Positions 8,646 to 17,473 are shown, numbered from the stretch's first letter. The stretch is DNA of 64,000 nucleotides from DAHUXT01 sp036378295 (GCA_036378295.1 DASUWS010000232.1:1-64000); one strand, 5' to 3'. Made by a program: numbers and translations. Notes: generated by a model not told the origin, from the sequence alone.

Positions 8646-9970
8646 CGGACTGCTCCTGCTCCTGGGGTAGCGGCCGCCAAAGCGCCTCCGACCGCGAGGG
8701 CCGCAGGAACATCCGGAATCTGTTCCGTCAGCACGGCTGGCAAGGTTGCCTCGACGCGCCAGCCAGTTCCCGGTTCCGGCCCAGCGGTGACGCTCCCGCC
8801 TGCCAGCGCGATCCGCTCGCGGATGCCCTGCAAGCCAAAGCCCGATGGAGTCCGCTGCTCGCCACCCGCTGCCCGCTGCCCGTTATCGAGCACGGTCAAC
8901 TCCGCCTGCTCGCCATCCACCCGCAGCCGCACCAGCACCTTCGTCGCCTGGGCATGCTTGCGCACGTTGGTCAGCGCCTCCTGCGCGCAGCGGTAGAGTG
9001 TTACCCGCAGCTCCGGAGCGAGCGCATCAACATTGCCCTCCGCGTCCAAGACGATTTCCGTCTCGGGCAGCACGGCCTCGAACTCGCGCACCAGCCGCCC
9101 CAGCGCTTCGGTAAGCGTCGAGCGCGTCAGATCGGTCGGGCGCAGCGCGCTCACCGAGTGGCGTACCTCCGCCAGACATTCCGCGGCCGCCCGGCGCGCC
9201 TCCGCCAACTCGTGATGCAGCCGCTGGTCGCCGCGCTCCTCCAGTTTCAGTGCTGTCTCAAGCTGGACGGCGAGGATGGTCAGATAGTGGCCAAGGGTAT
9301 CGTGAATCTCGCGGGCCATCCGGTTGCGCTCGCGACTGATCGCCAGTTCTTCCACCTGATCGGCATGCGCCCGGAGTTGCGCCTGAGCGACCTCCAGTTC
9401 GGCCACCAGCGCCTCGGCTCGCTCGCGCTGCTGGCGTTGGCGACGCATGAAGAGCGGGAAGGTGAACGCATACAGGAACGCGGGTAAGAGCGTAAGCTGC
9501 TGCTGCAAGAGCTCCGCTGGCGTCTGCCCGAACCTGACGGAAGCGAGCACTACCAGCAGCATCGTTCCCAGCATCAGCCCGCTACTGATAATCACGGCGA
9601 TACGGATAGGATAGACCAGAATGTAGACGACGATGGTGACAATTGGAAGCAGCCAGTCAAGCGACATCCCCGCGAAGATGAGCAGGACAGCCCACAACGC
9701 CGCAATTCCCATTCCAAGCAGCAGAAGGTGCACCTGATAGAGCTTGAGGCTATCGCCGGAGCCTGACAACAGCATGAAGCAGGCAAACCAGAGGAGGTTC
9801 GCGGCGGTGAATGAGAGAAACAAAGGCAACGTCAGCGGGCGCGTACCCAGCACGACAAAGAGATACCCTGCCAGCGCCGTAGCATATCCTAGCGTATTGG
9901 CCAGCCGACCGGGGTTGCTGGTGTCGTTCTCTTCGAGAGCGGGAAGCAGGCGCTCAAATCGCTGTATCAT
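8642..9970 (-). CDS. NarL-type sensor histidine kinase (HisKA_3)
   Basis: I chose the ATG at 9970 (MIQRFERLLP) because GGAGG lies 5 bases before it and a TATAAT box lies about 70 bases upstream; the open frame extends to 10072 but would include that promoter. The 442-residue protein has about five or six membrane helices in its first 175 residues, then a coiled coil (RRQRQQRERAEALVAELEV). The HisKA_3 phosphoacceptor His223 is in MAREIHDTLGHYL. A HATPase domain follows, with LDNG and GFGLQGIRERI. There is no large extracytoplasmic domain, so it probably senses a membrane or intracellular cue. It ends in an Ala-rich tail and is coupled to the response regulator. Confidence 0.94.
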   Translation of the reverse strand: MIQRFERLLPALEENDTSNPGRLANTLGYATALAGYLFVVLGTRPLTLPLFLSFTAANLLWFACFMLLSGSGDSLKLYQVHLLLLGMGIAALWAVLLIFAGMSLDWLLPIVTIVVYILVYPIRIAVIISSGLMLGTMLLVVLASVRFGQTPAELLQQQLTLLPAFLYAFTFPLFMRRQRQQRERAEALVAELEVAQAQLRAHADQVEELAISRERNRMAREIHDTLGHYLTILAVQLETALKLEERGDQRLHHELAEARRAAAECLAEVRHSVSALRPTDLTRSTLTEALGRLVREFEAVLPETEIVLDAEGNVDALAPELRVTLYRCAQEALTNVRKHAQATKVLVRLRVDGEQAELTVLDNGQRAAGGEQRTPSGFGLQGIRERIALAGGSVTAGPEPGTGWRVEATLPAVLTEQIPDVPAALAVGGALAAATPGAGAVR

Positions 9971-10036
9971 GCCGTCCTCCACCGCAGATAGCCGCATAGA
10001 GACGCACTCCGCGCCATATCGCGTTCTGGCTTCATT

Positions 10037-10042
10037 ATTATA
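10037..10042 (-). promoter_or_regulatory. -10 box of the two-component operon promoter
   Basis: On the minus strand the sequence reads GGCGGATATAATAATG, giving a consensus TATAAT about 67 bases before the chosen kinase start. No good TTGACA is seen 17 bases upstream, so the promoter may need an activator. The direct repeat at 10111-10132 is a candidate site for one. Confidence 0.55.
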
Positions 10043-10110
10043 TCCGCCACGGTTCTGGCTGGCATGTGTCACACGTCATGAGCGGCGCTGGCGCGGGCAT
10101 GTCCAGAGTC

Positions 10111-10132
10111 ATGTCATACTCATGTCATACTC
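10111..10132 (+). promoter_or_regulatory. PHO-box-like direct repeat upstream of the kinase operon
   Basis: ATGTCAT-ACTC-ATGTCAT-ACTC is two 7-base repeats at an 11-base period, the spacing used by OmpR/PhoB-type response regulators. The enterobacterial pho box is CTGTCAT repeated with a 4-base spacer. The same 18 bases occur on the opposite strand at 19629-19646. The binding protein is unknown. Confidence 0.5.
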
Positions 10133-10191
10133 ATCTACCCATGCCCGGCAATGTTGACGGCGAACACTCGGTGCTCTCGTTGCGCGCAGGG

Positions 10192-10695
10192 TCAGCCGAG
10201 AAACAGCACCATCAACTCTTCATCCAGATAGCGGTCGCCAAGCTTGAGGGCCTTCCGCTCCAGCCCGTACGGCTCGAAGCCCATGGAGAGGTAGAGGCTG
10301 CGCGCGGGGGTATTGATGGAGGTGACCGCGAGCAGCAATTGCTCGATGCCGGGCGTCTCGCGGGCGCGCGCAATCGCCGCGTCGAGGAGCTTCCGTCCGA
10401 GACCGTGGCCACGAGCCTCCGGAGCGACATACATGCTGATGATGTAGCCCTTGTGCCGTGACTTGATGCCACCCTCGCGCCAGAGCCACACCATGCCGAC
10501 CAGCCTGTCGTTGTCGTCGTAGCCGCCGAATGCCGTCTGGTCGCTGGACTGGAGTCGCGCAATCGCCATTTCTGGTGGGCGCTGGCTCTCCTCTTCCCAG
10601 GAGGAGCCAAACGCCTGCGGCTCCTCACGGAGCGCCCGCAAACGTAGCGCTCTATATTCCTCGACATCATCCACGGTCAGTACACGTATCTCCAC
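10192..10695 (-). CDS. GNAT-family N-acetyltransferase
   Basis: The protein is 167 residues from the GTG at 10695, which has GGGGAG 8 bases upstream; a further GTG at 10725 is possible but lacks a site. The acetyl-CoA loop is MYVAPEARGHGLGRKLL (R/Q-x-x-G-x-G/A form), and the family C-terminal hallmark is INTPARSLYLSMGFEPYGLE. The N-terminus (LRLRALREEPQAFGSSWEEE) is like that of small-molecule or protein N-terminal acetyltransferases of the RimI-like set. The substrate is not deducible. It lies downstream of folE on the same strand with 110 bases between. Confidence 0.92.
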   Translation of the reverse strand: MEIRVLTVDDVEEYRALRLRALREEPQAFGSSWEEESQRPPEMAIARLQSSDQTAFGGYDDNDRLVGMVWLWREGGIKSRHKGYIISMYVAPEARGHGLGRKLLDAAIARARETPGIEQLLLAVTSINTPARSLYLSMGFEPYGLERKALKLGDRYLDEELMVLFLG

Positions 10696-10805
10696 GAAGC
10701 CTTGCTCCCCTTCCACTAGCCCCACAGTCCCCTGCTGTATGTGTCCGTATGCATCAGTATGCGCTAGCGGATGCCGCGATGTCTATCCGAGCACTACGGC
10801 GGCAG

Positions 10806-11396
10806 CTACTCGTTAATCAGCGACATGAACTCGGCCCGCGTGGCCGCGCCTCGCTGAAAGACGCCGCGCATAGCGCTCGTGACGGTCACGCTGCCCGGCT
10901 TGCGAATTCCCCGCATGGTCATACAGAGGTGATCTGCCTTGATAACGACGCCGACGCCCGAAGGTTCGAGCGCGGACATGATCGCATCGGCAAGCTGGCT
11001 AGAGAGTCGCTCCTGAAGCTGCGGACGGCGGGCGAGAATCTCCAGCGCGCGCGCCAGCTTGGAGAGGCCAACGACCCGGCCATTGGGGATATAGCCGACA
11101 TGCGCGACCCCATGGAACGGCAGGAAGTGGTGCTCGCACATGCTATAGAAGGGGATATCCTTGACGATGACCATCTCCTGATGGCCTTCCTCAAAGCCTA
11201 CACGCAAAACGTCCTCTGGGTTCTGGTGCAGGCCGGAAAAGACCTCAGCATACATGTCAGCTACGCGGCGTGGGGTGTCGCGCAGGCCCTCGCGCTCCGG
11301 GTCTTCGCCGATTGCCAGGATAATCTCACGCACAGCGCGGCGAATGCGGGCAATATCAAACGGTTGTGGCTCTGTCTCGCGCTCCTGAAGTGCCAT
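10806..11396 (-). CDS. folE: GTP cyclohydrolase I
   Basis: FolE converts GTP to 7,8-dihydroneopterin triphosphate, the first step of tetrahydrofolate (and pterin) synthesis. The 196-residue protein has the zinc ligands Cys87 and His90 in MCEHHFLPF and Cys158 in ADHLCMTMRG. It also has the GLSKLAR and EREGLRDTPRRVADMY signatures of type I enzymes. No other folate gene is adjacent. The 300 bases upstream to 11692 hold no gene that I can support. Confidence 0.97.
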   Translation of the reverse strand: MALQERETEPQPFDIARIRRAVREIILAIGEDPEREGLRDTPRRVADMYAEVFSGLHQNPEDVLRVGFEEGHQEMVIVKDIPFYSMCEHHFLPFHGVAHVGYIPNGRVVGLSKLARALEILARRPQLQERLSSQLADAIMSALEPSGVGVVIKADHLCMTMRGIRKPGSVTVTSAMRGVFQRGAATRAEFMSLINE

Positions 11397-11692
11397 TTCA
11401 TTGCTCCAATATCGTTATCGCCTGTTCGGGTCCACATCGCGGTAGCGGGCACCCTTCACTTTACAAATGATAGTATAGCGCCAGGTTACAGCTACACGCG
11501 ATAGAGCCGCACCCAATGTCCCTCAACGTCCCTCGACGTGGGGACTAGAGTGGCCTGTATCTATGGTATACTATGAGCAATTCCGCCGCAGAGTCGCGTA
11601 GACGGATGCCCTTGCTCCCGGCGATGACGGTAGCGCGACGTTGCGCACCGAGGCCTACACTACCTTGCGCTTTTCGCGAGAGGAGGCCTAAG

Positions 11693-11923
11693 ATGCGTTG
11701 TGAAGAGTGCGGACGCGTAATCGAGAACGAGGAGATGTGGCGGCTCGGCGGCGACCCCAACGCGCCGACGTCACGTTCGATGCTCCAGATGTGCTGGGAA
11801 TGCCGCACCAGGGGTGTACCAGCCTATCAGCAGAAGGCACAGGCAACGCCATCCACGCTCAGCAAGACCCTGATCGCCGAGATCAATGAGGCTGTCGGCA
11901 CATTCGAGCCAGGCGCGGCATAG
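11693..11923 (+). CDS. Small zinc-ribbon protein
   Basis: The ATG at 11693 follows GAGAGGAGG by about 6 bases and gives a 76-residue protein starting MRCEECGRVIENEEMW; the longer frame from 11573 is Arg-rich and has no ribosome site. Two CxxC pairs (CEEC at 3-6 and CWEC near 34-37) form a probable zinc knuckle. The rest is polar and probably helical. The function is unknown; a regulatory or RNA/DNA-binding adaptor is possible. A perfect hairpin at 11961-11989 follows the stop. Confidence 0.7.
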   Translation: MRCEECGRVIENEEMWRLGGDPNAPTSRSMLQMCWECRTRGVPAYQQKAQATPSTLSKTLIAEINEAVGTFEPGAA

Positions 11924-11960
11924 GCAACGTAGTCGGCATTATCTGTACACATGAGACGAA

Positions 11961-11989
11961 GAGGCGTCCCGCAGCGAGCGGGACGCCTC
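11961..11989 (+). terminator. Terminator-like hairpin after the zinc-ribbon gene
   Basis: GAGGCGTCCCGC / GCGGGACGCCTC is a perfect 12-base stem with the loop AGCGA, 37 bases after the stop. Only a weak T content follows (GTGTTATG), so it is either a T-poor intrinsic terminator or an RNA-stabilising hairpin. Confidence 0.65.
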
Positions 11990-12011
11990 GTGTTATGTCG
12001 CCGTAGTCGTC

Positions 12012-12057
12012 GTATCACTCCGCCACGATGCCACCGTCTATAAGGATGAGTCAGCCA
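12012..12057 (-). pseudogene. Remnant of the C-terminus of a short-chain dehydrogenase gene
   Basis: On the minus strand this reads LILIDGGIVAE followed by a stop, with a TGA immediately before LILI. It aligns base for base with the end of the intact SDR at 17526-18323 (LFLVDGGIAAE, stop); about 33 of 40 positions agree, including the non-coding GTA after the stop. No homology continues upstream, so only a dozen codons survive. It is a decayed duplicate or the scar of a lost SDR gene. Confidence 0.6.
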
Positions 12058-12154
12058 TCGGACCAGAGCGGCCGATTGATCTCAGACCATATGATCATTC
12101 TTGTCGAATCATGTCTCTGATGATGGCAACACAAAGGGAGTGGAAGAGGGAGCA

Positions 12155-12604
12155 ATGAAACCACTAGACGATGACTTTGCAGCGCGCGTACGGAACAGCT
12201 TTGCCCGCCAACAGGCCATGGCCCTGCTGGGTGCCCAGATGACCAAGGTCCAGGCTGGAATGACGGAGATTGTGCTGCCATTTCGCGAAGCACTGACACA
12301 ACAACATGGCTTCGTGCATGCAGGAATCATCACCGCCATTGCCGATTCGGCTAGTGGCTACGCCGCCCTGAGCTTGATGCCGCCGGATGTGGGTGTTCTG
12401 ACGATTGAATTCAAGGTCAATCTGCTCAGTCCAGCGGCAGGTGAGCGTTTCGTGGCACGAGGGCAGGTGGTGAAGCCAGGGCGCACGATCATGGTCTGCA
12501 CAGGTGAGGTGATTGCCGAGCGCGGCGATGGCACCCAGCAGACGGTGGCTCTGATCCAGACGACGATGATGGTCGTGCGTGACCGTGCTGCCATCTCCGA
12601 TTAG
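12155..12604 (+). CDS. PaaI-family hotdog thioesterase
   Basis: The ATG at 12155 follows GAGGGAG by 4 bases and yields 149 residues, the normal PaaI/YbgC-like size. The hotdog motif QQHGFVHAGIITAIADSASG is at about residues 48-67, where the family has H-G-G/A followed by D/S residues that act on acyl-CoA. The fold strands follow as VLTIEFKVNLLSPAAG and AERFVARGQV-like segments. These enzymes hydrolyse small or aromatic acyl-CoA esters in the cytoplasm. No paa pathway is present. The specific substrate is unknown. Confidence 0.88.
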   Translation: MKPLDDDFAARVRNSFARQQAMALLGAQMTKVQAGMTEIVLPFREALTQQHGFVHAGIITAIADSASGYAALSLMPPDVGVLTIEFKVNLLSPAAGERFVARGQVVKPGRTIMVCTGEVIAERGDGTQQTVALIQTTMMVVRDRAAISD

Positions 12605-12905
12605 AATGCTCTATTCCCTAGGAAGTTGGAGTGACTTGTGGCAATGCACCATTGAAGCATGACCCATGACCGATATCTCCAGGTCAGGGCATCCCATTCC
12701 CAATGTGATGATTGCTTAAGAGCCTGGCACTGCGGCAGTGTCGATGCCAGAACAGAGCGCGCAGCGGCAAACCGCCGAACAAGAGACGGGTGAGCATTCC
12801 TCGCCAGCCCGCTTTATGCGCATACGTGACTGTATCTCTCAGCTCGGTACCCTGATCGACCGCTTGAACACGAATGCTCATGGTCCTGCCTTCAACTCCA
12901 GCGCC
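12605..12905. other. Intergenic, no gene supported
   Basis: This lies between the convergent thioesterase and NADH dehydrogenase genes. Only short frames of 60-120 codons occur, without ribosome sites or recognisable motifs. No clear hairpin terminator was seen. Confidence 0.5.
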
Positions 12906-14354
12906 TCACGTGGCGCCCGCTGGGTGGCTTTGCAGATCTCTCGCCGCCCGAACACCATGTTTGTCCAGACGCAGCTCACTGGTTTCTCGCCCAAACAGCC
13001 CGCTGATGAGCCAGTCAAGCAGCAGCTGGATACGGTTGCGCATCCCTGGAATGCGCCAAAGATAATAGCTATGCCAGAGAAGCCACGCTGGTAGACCAGT
13101 CAGGATGAGGGGCCCAATGCGAGCCACACCAGTCCGTGTGCCGAGCAGCGCGAGGTGGCCCAGCGGACGGAAGCGGAACGGAGGAGGCTGCTTGGGTCCA
13201 AGCCTCGCAGCGACGGCGCGACCGACGTAGATACCCATGTGCTGAGCTGCCTGAGCTGTGGGCGGGATGGGTGCATGCGTCACGCCATCGAACGCCCAGG
13301 CGCAGTCGCCAACAGCATAGACCTCTGGATGGTCTGGCAATCGCAGGTCACCATCTACGATGACGGCGCCGTTGTGCGCGTGTTGTACAGGTAGCTGGCG
13401 TACGATATCCGGCGCGGTAATGCCCGCTGCCCAGAAGATAGTGCGCGCGGCGATTTCACCTGCTGAGGTGTGCACACGTCGCTCAGTTGCCGCTTCGACA
13501 GTGACCCCTGTTCGCACCTCGATGCCCTCGTCCTCCAGCACACGCTGCACAGATGCCGATGTTTCTGGTGCGTCCATTGGCACTACGCGTGGAGCATGCC
13601 CGACAAGGACGACCCTCGGCCGCTCATCCGCTAGCCAGGGATACTGCTTGAACAAGCCAGAGACCAGGTAGTCGTGGATGACCGCAGCTAGCTCAATACC
13701 GGTATCACCTGCCCCGCTGACCACAAAGGTCAGCCACTCGCGGCGCTCCTCGGGATCCTGTGCGTTGTGCGCCGCCTCGATGGCATCGATCAACCGGTTG
13801 CGCAATTCAATAGCATCGACTGGGGCGTGAAAGACGCGTGCGTGCTCGCGTAGCCCAGGCAGATCAGGGATAGCAGTGATACTTCCAAGGGCAACGATGA
13901 GCGTATCATACGGGCGAATCCCTGCTGTCGTCGTCACCTCACGGCCCTCCAGGTCAATCCCCAGCACCGCTGCTTGCAGGACATGGAAGCCCTGGCGGCG
14001 CTGTAGCGCACGGATCGGCACCACAATGTCATTGACTCCTGAGCGGCCGTCTGCCACTGTCCAGAGCAGAGGAGAGAAGAGCAGGCTGTTATCGCGGTCG
14101 ACCATCAGAATGCTCACGTTCATGCCATTCAGGCGCTTATCTAGTTCCCGCGCCACTGCCAAGCCTCCAAAGCCTGCCCCCAGAATCAGGATGCGGTGGC
14201 GCGCATGCTCATACTGGCCTGGCGTTTCGCTCACATGCCGCTTACGCCGCAACCTCCATCTACGGACGCCAGCGAGAGCAACTAACGCCCCCATCACGGC
14301 TGCGGCCAGAGCCCCACTTGCATATGCAAGCGAACCAATGCGTCTCCTTTGCAT
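12906..14354 (-). CDS. ndh: Type II NADH dehydrogenase (NDH-2)
   Basis: NDH-2 oxidises NADH and reduces quinone without pumping protons. The ATG at 14354 has GGGAGGGG about 5 bases upstream and gives 482 residues. A single N-terminal membrane segment (LAAAVMGALVALAGV) is followed by a basic stretch. The FAD loop ILGAGFGGLAVARELD and the NAD loop FVVSGAGDTGIELAA follow in order, then the flavin-contact motif VYAVGDCAWAF. The C-terminal amphipathic region (LILTGLPAWLLWHSYYLWRI, LLLDWLISGLFGRE) is the usual membrane-binding tail. The extra N-terminal anchor is less common than tail anchoring alone. The gene stands alone. Confidence 0.93.
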   Translation of the reverse strand: MQRRRIGSLAYASGALAAAVMGALVALAGVRRWRLRRKRHVSETPGQYEHARHRILILGAGFGGLAVARELDKRLNGMNVSILMVDRDNSLLFSPLLWTVADGRSGVNDIVVPIRALQRRQGFHVLQAAVLGIDLEGREVTTTAGIRPYDTLIVALGSITAIPDLPGLREHARVFHAPVDAIELRNRLIDAIEAAHNAQDPEERREWLTFVVSGAGDTGIELAAVIHDYLVSGLFKQYPWLADERPRVVLVGHAPRVVPMDAPETSASVQRVLEDEGIEVRTGVTVEAATERRVHTSAGEIAARTIFWAAGITAPDIVRQLPVQHAHNGAVIVDGDLRLPDHPEVYAVGDCAWAFDGVTHAPIPPTAQAAQHMGIYVGRAVAARLGPKQPPPFRFRPLGHLALLGTRTGVARIGPLILTGLPAWLLWHSYYLWRIPGMRNRIQLLLDWLISGLFGRETSELRLDKHGVRAARDLQSHPAGAT

Positions 14355-14683
14355 CCAAGCCCCTCCCGTCGGTGGCAACACGAGATGATAGCGTCTGCCC
14401 ACTGGCCACCCGGATGCCTGATATAAGTGCCGTACCGTCCCAAATTAGCTCACCTCACTACAACGAGAGCCCGATTGCGGCCCACAGGCGTACGTTGTGG
14501 TGGGGGTATCTTGGTTGGCAGCCAGTTAGGCGGCTCGTGCAGCAGCGTCACATCACAGACACGATGTGCCTACCAGAGGAAACTCGCAGGACGCTCGTAG
14601 GAGGTAGCCACCGCCTATCCCCTCCCAGCTAATCTCCTGCCGATTGCAGTGCGAGGTAGTTGCTGACCTCGGCTCCGCTCAAC
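14355..14683. other. Intergenic region between ndh and the winged-helix gene
   Basis: This 329-base stretch contains the ribosome site for ndh at its left end. I see no further gene, repeat or strong hairpin in it. Confidence 0.45.
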
Positions 14684-15100
14684 TCATCGGCGCCACAGAA
14701 GATAGCCGATGCCGTCGACCGTGCATGGGATACAAGGAATGCCACGTCGGCGCAGTTGTAGGCGTAGGCGCTGAATTCGCTCATCAAGCAGGTTCCTGGA
14801 CATGCTCAGCGTGGCTGAAAGCTCATGGTGGCCGACGATACGCCCAGCATTGCGCAGGAGTTCGACCAAGAGCCTGTGCTCGTTGTGGGGAAGGGTGAGC
14901 CGCTGCCCATTCCACAAGACGGACTTGCTGGCCTCATCGAGCGTCAGGCCACCGAAACGGATCGCGCGCTTCGGTGGCGTCACCGAGATTCGCCGTTGAA
15001 CCCTCCGGAACTCCAGCCCATGCCCGCTTTGGCCGAACTCCAAGCCACGCCGAGCCGCCCCGTTAGAGCCAGTCGATTGCTCATCTATGAGTGTGTCCAT
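14684..15100 (-). CDS. Stand-alone OmpR-type winged-helix DNA-binding protein
   Basis: The 138-residue protein lacks a receiver domain. Its first 45 residues are Gly/Arg-rich and disordered. Residues about 46-138 form a Trans_reg_C winged helix: IRFGGLTLDEASKSVLWNGQ is the N-terminal beta sheet, LTLPHNEHRLLVELLRNAGR the start of the helical part, ERIQRLRLQLRRRG the recognition helix region, and VDGIGYLL the wing. With no phosphorylation domain it may act constitutively or with a partner. It is transcribed away from otsA, with a 531-base gap between, and is a candidate regulator of it. That link is positional only. Confidence 0.75.
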   Translation of the reverse strand: MDTLIDEQSTGSNGAARRGLEFGQSGHGLEFRRVQRRISVTPPKRAIRFGGLTLDEASKSVLWNGQRLTLPHNEHRLLVELLRNAGRIVGHHELSATLSMSRNLLDERIQRLRLQLRRRGIPCIPCTVDGIGYLLWRR

Positions 15101-15631
15101 TACATCGCCTTTCCGTGTGAGACGACCATACGCGCACCATCTGTCGTTCGCAACTGCTCAGCCGAAGACTTCACGTTGCACAAGACATGCCATGTCTCGC
15201 TGGATGATCGTGTTGGGATAGCCGGCTGTGGCATGCATCTCGGTATATTAGGCATATGGACGCTCACGCTGGCTCGCCCACTCTACCTGGAACATCCTAA
15301 CAAGCACTCTCCATGCCTTCTGCTATGAGGGCCTCGCCTCCTCCCTCCTCTGTGCCACAGAAAGCATAAAACCTCACGCACGGCCTCCTAGAGCACCACA
15401 CGCTCCTCAAGTAGACTTGCGACGGGAAGGGCCAAGTGCACAACGCCTAGCCCCATGTCAAGCGGACCACGTCAATCTCCGGCCCAAGCTCCAGCGTATC
15501 CTTCCTTCCATGCCGACAATAACAGGCATGGATGCGGAGCGACGCGATGAGCACACCTGGCACAAAGCATGCACCACGTTGATTGCCATAGCCCAACGGG
15601 AAGAAGGCCAGCCCCGGAAGGGAGAACCCGT
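15101..15631. other. Long divergent intergenic region between the winged-helix gene and otsA
   Basis: No convincing gene lies here; the frames present are short and without ribosome sites. A small perfect hairpin CATGCC-N10-GGCATG sits at 15511-15532. The region probably contains both promoters, but I could not identify consensus boxes. Confidence 0.4.
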
Positions 15632-17269
15632 ATGCCAGCGTATCCCGCCCCAACACCTCACGCCAACACCACCCACCAGCTTGCGTCGCTGACCGCTGGA
15701 CACAGGGTAATTGTCGCGAGCAATCGCGGTCCGGTCGAGTTTTACTATGCGCGAGATGGCCACCTCGCAACGAAGCGCGGTGCGGGCGGCGTGGTCACTG
15801 CGCTGGCCGCCTTGGCGCGTGATGTGCCGCTCACCTGGGTCGCGACGACGATGACCGCCGCCGATCGCGAGGCGTTCTCGGAGGCACAAGCTTCAGCCCG
15901 CACCGTGCGCATCGGCCACCAGCCCCTCCAGGTGCGCTATGTTCCTGTTCCCCCGGAGATGTATCGACGCTACTACGATGAGATCAGCAATGAAATCCTC
16001 TGGTTTCTTCAGCACTACATGTGGAACCCAATCCGGTGGCCCACCTTCACTAAGGAACACGTCCACAGCTGGGATGAGGGATACCGCTCAGTCAACGAAG
16101 CGATCGCACGCGCAATTGTGGACGTGGCGCTCTCGGGCGCCAGGCACCAGCAACCCGATCCATTGGTTCGTGCGGAGCATGCCAGCGAAGGTGGCGCAAA
16201 TAGCATCGTGATGCTGCAAGATTACCAGTTGTACCTCGTCTCCGCGCTTGTGCGCGCCCGTCTTCCCCGCGCGACCATCGAGCAGTTCATCCATATTCCC
16301 TGGCCAGCGAATCGCTACTGGGAATTTCTGCCCAGTCGCTTCGTTCACGAGATCTATGAGGGACTTGCAGGGAACGATGTCCTTGGCTTCCAAACGGTCA
16401 GCGACATGCGGAACTTTCTGGTGGGCGCGCGCGCTTTCCTGGCAGGGAGCCGGGTCGACTTCGACCGTCAAACCGTGGTGTGGCGGCGCCACCGCTTGCT
16501 GGTGCGTGTCTACCCGATTCCCACTGATGCGAGCGAGATCAGGCGCACACTTCTCTTGGCACCTGCGCGTGCGGGCGCACGAGAACTGGGCGACCTCCTT
16601 GGCGACAAGCGGCAGGTCATCATGCGGGTGGATCGGCTCGACCCAAGCAAGAATATCGTCCGTGGATTCCTGGCTTACGAAACGCTGTTGCGCCGCTGGC
16701 CCGAGTTACGCGAGCAGGTCCACTTCCTTGCGTTCCTCATCCCTTCACGCCAGAGCCTGCCGATCTACCGCGCTTACCAGCGCGAGGTGCGTGATGTGAT
16801 CCGCCGCATCAACACACAGTATCGCACCGAGGACTGGCAGCCCATCGTCGCCTTCTTCGAAAACAACCGCCCGCGCGCCCTGGCAGCCATGCGCCGGTAT
16901 GATGTGTTGCTCGTGAACTCCATCATCGACGGAATGAACCTGGTGGCCAAAGAAGGACCAGCGGTCAACGAACGTCATGGCGTGCTCGTGCTCTCGCGCA
17001 CAGCGGGAGCATTTGAACAACTCGCTGAGGTGGCGTTGCCCATCACCCCTACAGATATTGACGAGACAGCGACCGAGCTCTACGAGGCGCTACACATGTC
17101 AGACCACGAGCGCACACGACGGGCCGAACAAGCGCAAGCGATTGTCGAGGCGGAGACTCCGGTGGATTGGATGCTCGCACAACTGCGGGATGCCCTCGCG
17201 CAGCGGCGTGCACCGTCTCGTCACCCATCACCGCGTACCAGGCAAGCGCAAGACGTTCCGGTGTCATAG
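15632..17269 (+). CDS. otsA: Trehalose-6-phosphate synthase (GT20)
   Basis: OtsA transfers glucose from a nucleotide sugar to glucose 6-phosphate, making trehalose 6-phosphate, a stress protectant precursor. The ATG at 15632 follows GGAAGGGAG by 6 bases and gives 545 residues. GT20 hallmarks in order are IVASNRGPVEF at about 30, the loop GAGGVVTALAAL, HIPWPANRYWEFLP, GLAGNDVLGFQT, RVDRLDPSKNIVRGF, and VLLVNSIIDGMNLVAKEG near the C-terminus. I see no fused phosphatase domain and no otsB in the window. Spacing HIPWP-AN rather than HIPFP-SS marks it as a divergent branch, so the exact sugar donor is uncertain. A 13-base hairpin follows at 17440-17473. Confidence 0.9.
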   Translation: MPAYPAPTPHANTTHQLASLTAGHRVIVASNRGPVEFYYARDGHLATKRGAGGVVTALAALARDVPLTWVATTMTAADREAFSEAQASARTVRIGHQPLQVRYVPVPPEMYRRYYDEISNEILWFLQHYMWNPIRWPTFTKEHVHSWDEGYRSVNEAIARAIVDVALSGARHQQPDPLVRAEHASEGGANSIVMLQDYQLYLVSALVRARLPRATIEQFIHIPWPANRYWEFLPSRFVHEIYEGLAGNDVLGFQTVSDMRNFLVGARAFLAGSRVDFDRQTVVWRRHRLLVRVYPIPTDASEIRRTLLLAPARAGARELGDLLGDKRQVIMRVDRLDPSKNIVRGFLAYETLLRRWPELREQVHFLAFLIPSRQSLPIYRAYQREVRDVIRRINTQYRTEDWQPIVAFFENNRPRALAAMRRYDVLLVNSIIDGMNLVAKEGPAVNERHGVLVLSRTAGAFEQLAEVALPITPTDIDETATELYEALHMSDHERTRRAEQAQAIVEAETPVDWMLAQLRDALAQRRAPSRHPSPRTRQAQDVPVS

Positions 17270-17439
17270 TCTGTGATAGTCATTCATGGTCGTATCCAGG
17301 TCCAGGAGAACTCTCGGAACTCCCGTACTGGGCAGGCAGGGATGGCCATGCGTCAGATTCGAGCGATGGCCCATTCGTGGTCTGCCCCGCCTACCGCTAG
17401 GTCCAGACCCACTGGAGGCCAGCCTGGAAGGGATCATAT

Positions 17440-17473
17440 CCTCTCTATTCTCATGCTCAAGAGAATAGAGAGG
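17440..17473. terminator. Bidirectional terminator-like hairpin between otsA and the SDR gene
   Basis: CCTCTCTATTCTC and GAGAATAGAGAGG pair perfectly over 13 bases with the 8-base loop ATGCTCAA. It lies between two convergent genes. There is no T-run on either side. Confidence 0.65.

Noticed and set aside
8579..9487. 302-codon plus-strand frame opposite the kinase and regulator
   Set aside because: It is antisense to a coupled two-component pair with clear catalytic motifs.
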